Part shown: in pieces, positions 27,762-36,120 of the stretch
Layout of the letters: every line of letters starts with the position of its first letter
Numbering within the stretch: position 1 is the stretch's first letter
Source of the DNA: Mariniflexile sp044335535
GTDB taxonomy: Bacteria; Bacteroidota; Bacteroidia; Flavobacteriales; Flavobacteriaceae
Assembly (NCBI RefSeq): GCF_044335535.1
Contig: NZ_JBIQVZ010000012.1
Coordinates: 1-64,000, forward strand
Length of the DNA stretch: 64,000 nt
Reading direction: 5' to 3'
Made by a program: the position numbers and the translations under genes
The notes under the pieces: generated by a model
Told to the model about the DNA's origin: nothing
The model's database searches: none
The model's input: the letters and a program-made list of their open reading frames with translations, nothing else

Positions 27762-28604
27762 TTACATTTGAATTTTTAGTAATTGCGGGTATCTATAGGC
27801 TTTATACAAAACAACAATTTCGAAAATCTGTGTTGGAATAGTAAGAATGCTGCCAACAAACCAGAAGATAACAGTAAGAAAGAAAAAGCCTGAAATGATA
27901 TTAAATACACCTGCAAACGAAGCTGTTCGACCATAAGGTTTACTTAACCTTTGCATTCCAATTCCAAATATTATTACAATAACTCCGAAAACTATCGATT
28001 TTCCACCATCAATTGTTTGTTTTTCAATTGAATTATAGAAAAGTGAAATGATTTCGTAAAATGAAAATATGGCTATGGCAAAAATTGATATTAAGGAACT
28101 AATGATTAAAATATGGTTTTTAAATTTATTACCTAACACTACAAAACCTCCTAAATAAAGTACAGATAAAATTGCAATTATCAGTTTTAGGGTAATATAT
28201 ACTACTTTTATTAATATTGATAAATCGCCATGGCTTCTTTGTATGTCTAAGCCGGCCATAACAAGCCCCAGCAGCAAAGATATTGTTCCGGCAATGAAAG
28301 CAATTCTCAGATAGTTATCTGTGATTTCTTTAACGGGGATATTTTCAAAATTCCCCGTCAGCAATCTATTTATATATTTAATTGCTTTATTCATGGTTTT
28401 GTTTTTGGCAGGAGTCTCCTCGATTTCATAATCAAGACTTGCGAATATCACTCTTAAAGTAAAACTTCTTGGATTTACTTCCGCAGATTCGATACGTTGT
28501 ATAGTTCTTAAACCTAAGTTACACATCTCAGCAAGTTCAGTTTGAGTTAACCCTTTTGATAGTCTCAATTCTGCTATTTTCTTTCCTAATTCTGGTTGAG
28601 TCAT
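27762..28604 (-). CDS. XRE-type HTH protein with membrane domain
   Basis: 280 residues: N-terminal helix-turn-helix (GKKIAELRLSKGLTQTELAEMCNLGLRTIQRIES, residues 7-40) and five or six membrane helices from residue 105 on. Membrane-bound HTH proteins can couple an envelope signal to transcription. Same unit and operon as the Ntn hydrolase; arms GTTGTAAGC (25808) and GCTTACAAC (28976) span 3.2 kb, the largest unit seen. Confidence 0.78.
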   Translation of the reverse strand: MTQPELGKKIAELRLSKGLTQTELAEMCNLGLRTIQRIESAEVNPRSFTLRVIFASLDYEIEETPAKNKTMNKAIKYINRLLTGNFENIPVKEITDNYLRIAFIAGTISLLLGLVMAGLDIQRSHGDLSILIKVVYITLKLIIAILSVLYLGGFVVLGNKFKNHILIISSLISIFAIAIFSFYEIISLFYNSIEKQTIDGGKSIVFGVIVIIFGIGMQRLSKPYGRTASFAGVFNIISGFFFLTVIFWFVGSILTIPTQIFEIVVLYKAYRYPQLLKIQM

Positions 28605-28975
28605 AATTGATTTTCAAATTCAAAACAAAAATATTCGGAGTTTAAACACTATTCAAATTTTTTGGATGTATTTCATACGCCATTTGTGCGTCATTTTAAT
28701 TGTTGCCTGAAATATAAGGCATTACACAGTTTTAAGAACGAGGTAAAAAACAGCTCTTTTGCAAACTTTGGTTTGCGGGGCGGCTTGTGGGTTTGCAAAT
28801 GTGCTGTTTTGAGTGGTGGGGTTTCCTATTTCTTTGTGCAGGGGGAGAAAAACAAAATAAATTCCCCTCAAACTGCACCGCCCTATCAACGGATCACTAA
28901 TCCATCAATCCGTTTTTTGTGATTATTTCAATTTTCTTTTATCATATCAATGTGTCGAGTTGGTCTCTTACACTT
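28605..28975. other. non-coding part of a unit, with strong inverted repeat
   Basis: No supported gene. AAAACAGCTCTTTTGCAAAC (about 28747) pairs almost fully with GTTTGCAAATGTGCTGTTTT (about 28791). CGGATCACTAATCC and AATCCGTTTTTTGTGATT give a second stem near 28900. Probably one or two old attC-like sites. Confidence 0.5.
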
Positions 28976-28981
28976 GCTTAC

Positions 28982-29236
28982 AACACTCGTATAACCACAA
29001 CAAACAGCTATACAATTGTAGTTATATCGTTTATGTATGCAATATATTACTTTTTAATAAGCTATTAAATAAAAAAACACGCCTTATTGCAAAATGTAGT
29101 TTCTTATATATACTTACTTTTTCTTTAATATTGCCACGAAGTCACAGTCTTTAAAGAGCTATTCTAACGGGATAAGAACCGGTTCTGTCAACACGGTGTT
29201 CATGTTGGGTCGTACCGACCACACGGACGCTAGTTA
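28982..29236 (-). repeat. type A1 spacer
   Basis: Contains promoter-like TACAATTG (29013-29020, minus strand) with TTG 19 bases upstream (29040-29042), a decayed terminator, and the A1 hairpin TGTTGGGTCG-TAC-CGACCACACG near 29190-29230, ending ACGCTAGTTATT. Confidence 0.82.
29013..29042 (-). promoter_or_regulatory. promoter-like element inside type A spacer
   Basis: Minus-strand TTG, 19 bases, TACAATTG; the Bacteroidota housekeeping pattern is TTTG-N19/20-TAnnTTTG. It reads out of the spacer into the 3'-adjacent unit (XRE gene). The same pair is kept in nearly all type A spacers with TACAATTG or TACAATGG. Confidence 0.5.
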
Positions 29237-29249
29237 TTGTAGCCAGTAT

Positions 29250-29891
29250 TTATTTCAGCCAGTACTCCAATTCCGTTTCCGCATAGAAAGGTCCATAAGA
29301 AATTTGAACTTCTCTTTTTCCAGCTTTTGGAATCAAAAATGAAATTTTTATTTTGTCAGTTCGATTGTCAATCAAGGTCACGATTTTCACGTATTTTTCC
29401 AATACAACTCCTTCATTTTCGGCCATTTTCACGATTTTCCTTGATTTCCTTATTGTTCTATTATTAGGCGAACACCCAAAAACCGCTGTGTATTTTCTTG
29501 GGTTAATTGAGTCCAAATTTTTTTTATTTTGAGTTGGTTCTATAAAATCCTCGTAATCGTTGAAACTTACTCCAATTCCCTGAGTGTCATTTTCGTAAGA
29601 GTATATGTGATTATTATCGAAAAGAAATTTTTCTTCAATTCCATACTTCTTTTCAGAGAAATTATATCCCTCAACTATTAAAATTGTTGCATTAGTAGTG
29701 TCAATTCTTTTTTGAGTTTGGTAGTCTTCTCTTTTAGAGATTAGTAAGTTAAAATACTTGACTTGTTCAGGCTGTAATTCAGTTTTTATTGAGTCCAAAG
29801 TCTTAATTGTAATTTCATTCCAACTATTTTTCTTTTGGGCAAAAGAGAGCATTGGAATCAATAAAATCAATATTTGGATGCGTTTTCTCAT
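29250..29891 (-). CDS. exported protein of unknown function
   Basis: 213 residues with signal peptide MRKRIQILILLIPMLSFAQ and no further membrane segment. Strand-rich C-terminal half (FLIPKAGKREVQISYGPFYAE). I do not recognise it. The ATG lies 3 bp from the unit arm TGGCTACAA (29894), so any promoter and ribosome site must be in the spacer; the other arm TTGTAGCCA is at 29237. Confidence 0.7.
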   Translation of the reverse strand: MRKRIQILILLIPMLSFAQKKNSWNEITIKTLDSIKTELQPEQVKYFNLLISKREDYQTQKRIDTTNATILIVEGYNFSEKKYGIEEKFLFDNNHIYSYENDTQGIGVSFNDYEDFIEPTQNKKNLDSINPRKYTAVFGCSPNNRTIRKSRKIVKMAENEGVVLEKYVKIVTLIDNRTDKIKISFLIPKAGKREVQISYGPFYAETELEYWLK

Positions 29892-29900
29892 ATTGGCTAC

Positions 29901-30163
29901 AACAATTGTATAACCACAACAAACAGAAACCCCATTGCAGTCACATCGTTTATGTATGCAATATATTACTTTTTAATAACCTATTAAATAAAAAAACCAC
30001 ACCTTATTGTAAAATGTAGTTTCATATATATGCTTACTTTTTCTAATATTGCTACGAATCCACAAACTTCCAAAGAGCTAGTCTAACAAGCTAAGAACCG
30101 GTTCAGCCAACAGGGCGTTCATGTTGGGTCGTACCAACCATACGAACGCTTAGTTATTCTAGT
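29901..30163 (-). repeat. type A1 spacer
   Basis: As the A1 spacer at 28982; the tail reads GGGTCGTACCAACCATACG, so the hairpin loop side has two changes, and the end is duplicated (TTAGTTATTCTAGTTATT). Confidence 0.82.
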
Positions 30164-30171
30164 TATTATGC

Positions 30172-30516
30172 TTAGTTTTTTATTTTTTTTATTACTATGT
30201 ATAATATTGATAGAACAAAAGCTATTATTAAATTATTAGTCAATAAAAAATATGGTTCAATCCTAGTCTGAATGATATTATTGTCAAATTGGTAGTCTAT
30301 CGTAACAGGTTTTGATATTAGTCCAAGTCGAATTCGAGTCCATTTTTTCAATCCGTCAATCTCTTTATTTGATTTAAGGATAATATCCTGCATAGGTATT
30401 TCGTTTTCCCTCCAATTGTCATAAGTCCAAAGAGAAGTTTGGTATGTCTTCTCAAGAGTTGAAAAACTGGGAAATAAAAATGAAATCAGAAAAATTATTA
30501 TGATACCTTTTCTCAT
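30172..30516 (-). CDS. small two-helix membrane protein
   Basis: 114 residues from MRKGIIIIFLISFLFPSF. The 16 earlier in-frame codons are translated spacer sequence. One helix at each end with a soluble loop of about 65 residues between. Unknown family. Arms near 30165 and TTAAGCACAAC 30525; the coding sequence reaches into the 3' arm. Confidence 0.6.
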   Translation of the reverse strand: MRKGIIIIFLISFLFPSFSTLEKTYQTSLWTYDNWRENEIPMQDIILKSNKEIDGLKKWTRIRLGLISKPVTIDYQFDNNIIQTRIEPYFLLTNNLIIAFVLSILYIVIKKIKN

Positions 30517-30530
30517 TTTCAAAATTAAGC

Positions 30531-30791
30531 ACAACACCCATATAACCACAACAAACAGCAACACCGTTATAGTTATATCGTTTATACATGCAATATATTA
30601 CTTTTTAATAAGCTATTAAATAAAAAAAAAACGCCTTATTACAAAATGTAGTTTCTTATATGGCTTACTTTTTCTAATATTGAAAGAGCTGGCAGTTTAA
30701 AGAGCATCAAGCTATGCATCCAACAAGAGGAAACTCAAAACTGTAATGGTTTGGAAGGTAGAAAATTCCGCCGTTATTGCGCTTAAACGGT
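30531..30791 (-). repeat. type A3 spacer
   Basis: Type A promoter half followed by the A3 tail (GAAAGAGCTGGCAGTTTAAA, AACTGTAATGGTTTGGAAGG, TTGCGCTTAAACGGTG). Near-identical tail at 42330-42450 and partly at 54014. Confidence 0.82.
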
Positions 30792-30806
30792 GTTGTAATG
30801 CGTTTT

Positions 30807-31235
30807 TTATTCTTTAAAAATCTGCAGCTTTTCAATCCAAAATATTTTTGATTCAAAAAACTGAAGACTGGTTTTAATTATTTTGTCTGTTTTATCTCTT
30901 GGAGATTTAGATATAAACCTCGCTTTGGAATTTTCAAAATCTAAATTATGTTTTTCGTCAATGTCATTTTTTTTATCTGTGAAAAACGATATGATATTTT
31001 TATCCGCTTTCCATTTCCCTTTTCCGTACTTATTCACCTCTGGAGGAATCCCTTTTTTATTATTTGAATATGAATGAAAAAAGAAAGTCCCATCTTGATT
31101 TAAGGTCAGTTTATATTTAATTATGTGCGCTTCTTCATCTCCAAGAGTTCGAATATAATCGCCAATTATTTGGTTAGATTGCGAGAATATTGTCAAGCTA
31201 GAAATTAAAAACAAAGTAGTTATTATGAGTTTCAT
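30807..31235 (-). CDS. exported lipocalin-like protein, copy 1
   Basis: 142 residues; signal peptide MKLIITTLFLISSLTIFSQ. The pattern IGDYIRTL...LTLNQDGTFFFHSY...GKGKWKADKNIISFF resembles small lipocalin-like or copper-resistance NlpE-like domains that are common as single secreted proteins in this group. Arms GTTGTAATGCG 30792 and TGCATTACAA 31251. Copy 2 at 42464 differs by two residues. Confidence 0.7.
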   Translation of the reverse strand: MKLIITTLFLISSLTIFSQSNQIIGDYIRTLGDEEAHIIKYKLTLNQDGTFFFHSYSNNKKGIPPEVNKYGKGKWKADKNIISFFTDKKNDIDEKHNLDFENSKARFISKSPRDKTDKIIKTSLQFFESKIFWIEKLQIFKE

Positions 31236-31257
31236 CGGTCTGTTTTTAAATGCATTA

Positions 31258-31338
31258 CAAGATGGTTTCCTTTAGTTTAAAATCGCTGCAATAGGTTGTT
31301 TTTGGCTTTAATATTTGCTAACGTTTATAATGTGTTAT
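31258..31338 (-). repeat. short spacer
   Basis: About 80 bp: ATGGTTTCCTTTAG, AATCGCTGCAATAGGTTG, TTTGCTAACGTTTATAATG. The copy at 42915 is nearly identical, and the first half recurs at 50510. Confidence 0.7.
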
Positions 31339-31347
31339 TGTGGTTTG

Positions 31348-31671
31348 TTATTTTTTTCTTTCCTCGAATTCTTTTATTGAAATATTTATCTCTTCTTGGC
31401 TCATTTGGTTTCCGCAATGACGACAAATTTGAGCTTCAATTTTAATCAATTCTTTGCATTTATCACATTGTTTTCTTGGGTCAATTCCGTACCTCAATAT
31501 TAAATAAGCAATCCATCCAGTCATTGGGTGTAATCCAAAAAGCATCCAAAGTTTAGAAACCCCTTTGATTTTCGCCCATTTTAAGCCGAACCAAATAGGA
31601 ACAAACCAGAGAAAAAATATAATCAGTAATACAACTGCAAAACCAATTATACCTTCAAATGTGTTTTCCAT
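31348..31671 (-). CDS. membrane protein with C-terminal zinc ribbon, copy 1
   Basis: 107 residues: one N-terminal helix (IIGFAVVLLIIFFLWFVPIWFGL), a second weaker hydrophobic stretch, then CDKCKELIKIEAQICRHCG, a four-cysteine zinc ribbon. Resembles small superinfection-immunity-like or PLDc_N-like membrane proteins with ribbons. Arms TTATTGTGGTTTG 31334 and ATAAACCACAAC 31741. A frameshifted second copy is at 43004. Confidence 0.7.
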   Translation of the reverse strand: MENTFEGIIGFAVVLLIIFFLWFVPIWFGLKWAKIKGVSKLWMLFGLHPMTGWIAYLILRYGIDPRKQCDKCKELIKIEAQICRHCGNQMSQEEINISIKEFEERKK

Positions 31672-31746
31672 AATATATTTTTAAGTTTTTAAATAATAGA
31701 TTTCAGTGGTCTTTGTTTTCCTTTTTCAAGAGTGTTTTTAATAAAC

Positions 31747-31878
31747 CACAACGTGTTTGACTATAGTTTCGTTCCGTGAAAATCCGCGAGGATTTTCCGC
31801 TAAAAACCGAAGATAGCAAATTCACAAGAACTTTCCGATAGGAAAGTCAGAGGCAATGAACTACAGTCGGTGTTGTAC
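31747..31878 (-). repeat. type C attC-like spacer
   Basis: GACTATAGTTTCGTTCCG pairs with AGGCAATGAACTACAGTCGG; inside, GGAAAGTC and GAGGATTTTCC hairpins. The tail recurs at 50650 (AGAAGCAATGAACTATGTCGG). Confidence 0.65.
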
Positions 31879-31889
31879 GTTCGGTTTTA

Positions 31890-32561
31890 TTAGTTATTTG
31901 TTAAGGGTTTCTCTATTAATTTTGATAAGATTTCGATTTCAATGTTTTTTGCATCAGATTGCACTACAGTTATTTTTGTTAATGAAGCAATTAAAGGAAA
32001 ACCTTTATAATGGTATTCTAGCCAAGGAAAGGGATTACCCTCTCTGTCTATTGCATCTTTAGTACAAAAAATTTCATAAATCTCTTTTACAATACTTTCC
32101 ATACCCTTAACGTCGCTGAGTATTTTTCTTAAATTATCTCTATAGTTATTAATGTTGTTTAAAAACTCTTGACCTCTTGGTGTTATTTTATCATCTTTAA
32201 AGAAAGCGTTATCTAAAAATTCTGATTTATCCATAGATTCATAATCTGTAGGGTCTTCAACAGAGTTTTCCATTTCACTTTTAAGGTTTTCTAGATAGAG
32301 ATTAAAAATTTCTGTTATTTCATTTATTTGTTTTCCTTTTTTAAGATTTTCTCCATATTCACTAGGCGATTCTTTTGCTTTAAGCTCAAGTGTATTTATT
32401 AAGTCACGTTTTTTTGATTCTGTATTTATATTTGAAACTTTAATTTTCTCATCAATTTCTCCAAAGGATGAAAAAATGTTTGGTGAAGACTGGCTAAACA
32501 TATAAGAGGAGAAATTTGAAGTAAATAAAATTATGATTACTAAATATGATATGTTTTTCAT
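31890..32561 (-). CDS. GldM N-terminal-domain-like protein
   Basis: 223 residues. One N-terminal hydrophobic helix (signal or anchor) and then a sequence that follows the GldM N-terminal domain: DLINTLELKAKESPSEYGE, YESMDKSEFLDNAFF, ITPRGQEFLNNINNYR, DREGNPFPWLEYHYKGFPLIASLTKITVVQSDAKNIE. GldM forms the periplasm-spanning shaft of the type IX secretion and gliding motor; this protein stops after the first domain, so it cannot span the periplasm. A regulatory, dominant-negative or phage-related role is speculation. Arms GTTGTACGT 31872 and GACGTACAAC 32605. Confidence 0.72.
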   Translation of the reverse strand: MKNISYLVIIILFTSNFSSYMFSQSSPNIFSSFGEIDEKIKVSNINTESKKRDLINTLELKAKESPSEYGENLKKGKQINEITEIFNLYLENLKSEMENSVEDPTDYESMDKSEFLDNAFFKDDKITPRGQEFLNNINNYRDNLRKILSDVKGMESIVKEIYEIFCTKDAIDREGNPFPWLEYHYKGFPLIASLTKITVVQSDAKNIEIEILSKLIEKPLTNN

Positions 32562-32610
32562 TTAATCTGAGTTTATTATTTCAAATAGAATCGTGCTTTT
32601 AACTGACGTA

Positions 32611-32864
32611 CAACAATTGTATAACCACAACAAACAGCAACCCCATTGTAGTTATATCGTTTATGTATGCAATATATTACTTTTTAATAAGCTATTTAAA
32701 TAAAAAAACTACACTTTATTGCAAAATGTAGTTTCTTATATATGCTTACTTTTTCTTTAATATTGCTACAAAGTCACTGACTTCAAGAGCTAGTCTAACA
32801 GGGTAAGAACCAGTTCAGTCAACAGGGCGTTCATGTTGGGTCGTACCGACCACACGAACGCTAG
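32611..32864 (-). repeat. type A1 spacer
   Basis: Complete A1 copy: promoter-like pair TACAATGG (32643-32650) and TTG (32670-32672), terminator 32706-32734, hairpin GCGTTCATG...CACGAACGC near 32826-32862. Confidence 0.85.
32706..32734 (-). terminator. intrinsic terminator inside spacer
   Basis: AAACTACA / TGTAGTTT stem with AT-rich inner pairs, followed on the minus strand by a run of Ts; serves the alpha/beta hydrolase gene at 32881. Confidence 0.75.
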
Positions 32865-32880
32865 TTATTGTAAATAGTTA

Positions 32881-33792
32881 TTATTCCCCATGTGTCCACT
32901 CTAACAAATCTTTTTTATCAATTATAGACCAGCTATGTGGATTGCGTTCACCATTAGATCTGTATCCCTTATTTTTAGTAGTGATATAATCTAAATATTT
33001 ATAATTATTATCTTTTAAAAACTTAGATAATCTTTCTATGTGAAAAGCATTCATTTGCTCGTATTCAACACCCATATTCTTTTTCCACCATTCTTTATCT
33101 GGCTCAGAATAAAATCTAAGATTAGTATTTTTAAGGTTTTCAATATTTTTATAATTACTCGTTTCGAAAGTAAAAGCTGAATATTTCTCATATAATTTTA
33201 TTTCTTCGTTGGGATTACCAAGTTTACTTTTGAAATAATTATGAATGAAAGTACTTTCACCTACAGATGCTTCAGAAAAATTATTTGTTATATTTTCCTC
33301 TGTAATCCTGTATAATGCTGCGAGGTCAATTGGTGAATCAACTAAGAATACCCCAGTTGGTTTAATGTCAAAATCAGAATTCTTGGTTAGAAAATCACTA
33401 ATAAGTAAAGCCAAACTACCACCGGAAGACAACCCGCCAATTACAATTTTATTTTTAGGGATATTGTTTGAACTAAATAAAAGTTTTAAGTCATTTCCTA
33501 AATTCACTTTTTCAGATTCTTCCAACCAAAGTATTCTATTAAAATTCATATAGATAACTGCAGTATTCATTTCTAGAGCCATGTCTGTTATTTTAAATTC
33601 ATTTTCAATCATTTCTCCGTTTTCTGTAAAACCACCAAATAATATTAAAACAGCTTCAATTTTGTTTGGTTTATATAAATTATAACTCTCTGTAGAAATC
33701 AAATTTTCAACATTTCGATTTATTTGGGCAATTGCTGAACTGGTATCCAATAATAGTAAAAGGACAGTAAAATTTCTTAGTAGTTTTTTCAT
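32881..33792 (-). CDS. exported alpha/beta hydrolase
   Basis: 303 residues with signal peptide MKKLLRNFTVLLLLLDTSSAIAQ. The nucleophile elbow is IGGLSSGGSLALL (serine in GLSSGG, about residue 122); VFLVDSPIDLAAL and a late histidine in ERNPHSWSIIDKKDLLEW complete a plausible catalytic triad. Esterase-like, substrate unknown. The unit arms are degenerate (TTATTGTAAATAG at 32865; TTATAACACTC near 33806). Confidence 0.75.
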   Translation of the reverse strand: MKKLLRNFTVLLLLLDTSSAIAQINRNVENLISTESYNLYKPNKIEAVLILFGGFTENGEMIENEFKITDMALEMNTAVIYMNFNRILWLEESEKVNLGNDLKLLFSSNNIPKNKIVIGGLSSGGSLALLISDFLTKNSDFDIKPTGVFLVDSPIDLAALYRITEENITNNFSEASVGESTFIHNYFKSKLGNPNEEIKLYEKYSAFTFETSNYKNIENLKNTNLRFYSEPDKEWWKKNMGVEYEQMNAFHIERLSKFLKDNNYKYLDYITTKNKGYRSNGERNPHSWSIIDKKDLLEWTHGE

Positions 33793-33808
33793 GTAATATT
33801 TTTTTTAT

Positions 33809-34061
33809 AACACTCATACAACCACAACAAACAGCTATACAATTGTAGTTATATCCTTTATGTATGCAATATATTACTTTTTAATAAGCTATTAAATAAA
33901 AAAACTACACTTTATTGTAAAATGTAGTTTCATATATATGCTTACTTTTTCTTTTATATTGCTATGGAGTCACAGACTTCAAGAGCTGGTCTAACAGGCT
34001 AAGAACCGGTTCAGCCAACAGGGCGTTCATGTTGGGTCGTACCGACCACACGAACGCTAGT
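33809..34061 (-). repeat. type A1 spacer
   Basis: Complete A1 copy with terminator 33902-33930 and promoter-like TACAATTG; one change in the conserved block (ATATCCTTTATG). Confidence 0.85.
33902..33930 (-). terminator. intrinsic terminator inside spacer
   Basis: AAACTACA / TGTAGTTT stem, inner TTTA/TAAA pairs, T tract on the minus strand; serves the gene at 34094. Confidence 0.75.
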
Positions 34062-34093
34062 TATTGGCGGTAGTTATTTTTCATCCTAGATAT

Positions 34094-34531
34094 TTATTCC
34101 ATTACAATTGGAATATCACTTACAATCTTCCATTCATTGTTTTCATCTTGAATTAAGACAAGGAATTTATGCATATCTGATGTTATTTCCGATGAATATA
34201 GAACATCTACAATTGCTGTGTGTCCTGAAATTTTTATGTCATTGAAGTTGATGTCATAACTTGTACCACCTATTTTTTTGTCTTTCATCATTTGTAAATA
34301 GGTTTCTTTTGAAATGATCACAGCATTTTCACTTCCTTTAAATCGATTTGCTATTACTCGATAGTCTTTATGTAGGAACTCCGTAAGTTGTTTAGTATTT
34401 CTGTTTGCAGCAGCTTTTTCAATAGACGTTACTGCTTTTTCAATTTGATTTTTCATATTATTTTGATTTTGTGCCTTACAGTTTAAAAGGCTGATTGTGC
34501 TTAAAAAAGCTATTAGAATTAATTGTCTCAT
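34094..34531 (-). CDS. exported NTF2-like (DUF4440/SnoaL-type) protein
   Basis: 145 residues; signal peptide MRQLILIAFLSTISLLNCKAQ. The core (IEKAVTSIEKAAANRNTKQLTEFLHKDYRVI, then SYDINFNDIKISGHTAIVDVLYSS, and WKIVSDIPI) is the cone-shaped NTF2-like fold of DUF4440 proteins. Function unknown. It lies 83 bp after a Crp/Fnr gene in the same unit. Confidence 0.75.
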   Translation of the reverse strand: MRQLILIAFLSTISLLNCKAQNQNNMKNQIEKAVTSIEKAAANRNTKQLTEFLHKDYRVIANRFKGSENAVIISKETYLQMMKDKKIGGTSYDINFNDIKISGHTAIVDVLYSSEITSDMHKFLVLIQDENNEWKIVSDIPIVME

Positions 34532-34614
34532 TTTTTATGAGTGTTAAATTATTAAAGCTCAAAATTATTGAGAAGTCAATCCCTTTCCTTTGACGAAAGT
34601 CACAAAATCAATTA

Positions 34615-35184
34615 TTAAATCCTTTTCCTAATTCTACTTAAAGACTCTCGGCTTATTCCCAAGTATGAAGCTAAATATTGAAGAGGAATCCGTTCGATTA
34701 ATTCAGGGCGGTTTTCTAGAATGTATAAATACCTTTCTTTAGGTGAGTATGCTGTTAAAAATGAAGAATATTTTTGTTCGCTTATCGTTAATTTTTCCAA
34801 TATCATTCGTCCTAACTTTTGGTAAAATTCAGATTTTTCATAAAGATTTTTCAATTTAGCTTTATCAATATAAAAAACTATACTATTTTCAATTGCTTGG
34901 ATGTTTTTTTGAGAAGGAATATTATTAGTCATACTTTCAATTTCACGCAGAAAATCATTTTGAAAGTAGAAAGCTGTATTTATCTCCTTACCATCGTTAT
35001 TAATGTAAAAAGTTCTAATAATTCCTTCTGATAAGAAGTAAATTCCTCGACAGATTTGTCCTTGTTTTAATAGATATTCTTTTTTTTTGAGTTTTTTCGT
35101 TACTAGGATAGACTCAAAAATATCCCAATCTTCATCTGTTATTTTTAAAATCTTGTCAAATGTATTTTTTAATGGTAGGTACAT
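34615..35184 (-). CDS. Crp/Fnr-family transcriptional regulator
   Basis: 189 residues: cyclic-nucleotide-binding fold (KKKEYLLKQGQICRGIYFLSEGIIRTFY) and C-terminal HTH (IPLQYLASYLGISRESLSRIRKRI). Second regulator of this kind in the array, again upstream of an effector-like gene in the same unit. Arms TTGGCGGTA 34064 and TACCGCCAA 35198 enclose both genes. Confidence 0.87.
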   Translation of the reverse strand: MYLPLKNTFDKILKITDEDWDIFESILVTKKLKKKEYLLKQGQICRGIYFLSEGIIRTFYINNDGKEINTAFYFQNDFLREIESMTNNIPSQKNIQAIENSIVFYIDKAKLKNLYEKSEFYQKLGRMILEKLTISEQKYSSFLTAYSPKERYLYILENRPELIERIPLQYLASYLGISRESLSRIRKRI

Positions 35185-35204
35185 TGTTTCGTTTAATTAC
35201 CGCC

Positions 35205-35448
35205 AACAATTGTATAACAGCAACCCCATCGTAGTTATATCGTTTATGTATGCAATATATTACTTTTTAATTAGCTATTAAATAAAAAAAACACGCCTTG
35301 TTGCAAAATGTAGTTTCTTATATATGCTTACTTTAGCTTTAATATTGCTACAAAGTCACTGACTTCAAGAGCTGGTCTAACAGGCTTAGAACCGGTTCAG
35401 CCAACAGGGCGTTCATGTTGGGTCGTACCGACCACACGAACGCTAGTT
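35205..35448 (-). repeat. type A1 spacer
   Basis: A1 copy lacking the CCACAACAAACAG segment next to the arm (ATTGTATAACAGCAACCCC). Terminator stem weakened (ACACGCCTTGTTGCAAAATG). Confidence 0.8.
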
Positions 35449-35463
35449 ATTACCACACGTTTT

Positions 35464-35832
35464 TTATTTTAATTCAGTAATATTTTGGTCAAACCAAACG
35501 TCTTCATATCCTTTTTTATCAGTCAAAAAACGAAACCCTACATCAAGTCCGAGATATTTTATTATATCAGGTTTTCTTTCAATCAAATGCTCTAAACATA
35601 TAGGCTTGAAAAAGTCTTCGGCATCCGACCATTCACCGCTCCAAATATACCATCCGTTCATTTTTCCGTGTTTGGGATGGCGTAATCCATTTATAGGTTC
35701 AAGTTCGAGGTCAGTCGAAATTCCGATGAATAGTTTTTTGTCAATTTGAGTGAAGTCAGAATTATACCTTTCACAAATCCGCTTTTGGGCTTCAGTATAT
35801 TTATTTAATATTCCGACTAATTTACTTTCCAT
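35464..35832 (-). CDS. small soluble protein, possible immunity-like family
   Basis: 122 residues from MESKLVGILNKY (an upstream TTG is less likely). Features: INGLRHPKHGKMNGWYIWSGEWSDAEDFFKPICLEHL and FRFLTDKKGYEDVWFD. The pattern recurs in small bacterial proteins that often sit in variable loci, some annotated as immunity proteins; I am not certain of the family. Arms TTACCACAC 35450 and GTGTGGTAA 35847. Confidence 0.6.
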   Translation of the reverse strand: MESKLVGILNKYTEAQKRICERYNSDFTQIDKKLFIGISTDLELEPINGLRHPKHGKMNGWYIWSGEWSDAEDFFKPICLEHLIERKPDIIKYLGLDVGFRFLTDKKGYEDVWFDQNITELK

Positions 35833-35852
35833 AAATTTTCTCAAATGTGTGG

Positions 35853-36107
35853 TAACAATTGTATAACCACAACAAACAACAATTCAATTGTAGTTATATT
35901 CTTTACACATGCAATATATTACTTTTTAATAAGCTATTTAAATAAAAAAACTACACTTTATTGTAACATGTAGTTCTTATATATGCTTACTTTTTCTTTA
36001 ATATTGCTACAAAGTCACTGACTTCAAGAGCTGGTCTAACAGGCTTAGAACCAGTTCAGTCAACAGGGCGTTCATGTTGGGTCGTACCGACCACACGAAC
36101 GCTAGTT
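35853..36107 (-). repeat. type A1 spacer
   Basis: A1 copy; terminator stem at 35948-35975; promoter region differs slightly (TATATTCTTTACACATGCAA). Confidence 0.82.
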
Positions 36108-36120
36108 ATTGCAAACGTAA

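Noticed and set aside
28662..28922. 86-codon plus frame between the XRE gene and the next spacer
   Set aside because: Lies on a palindromic non-coding stretch; the product is rich in Gly, Val and Phe without any motif.
28960..29154. Plus-strand frames encoding NNKQLYNCSYIVYVCNILLF-like peptides at many spacers
   Set aside because: The same peptide appears wherever a type A spacer occurs, because the repeat happens to be open on that strand; no signal or ribosome site, and copies are interrupted at random.
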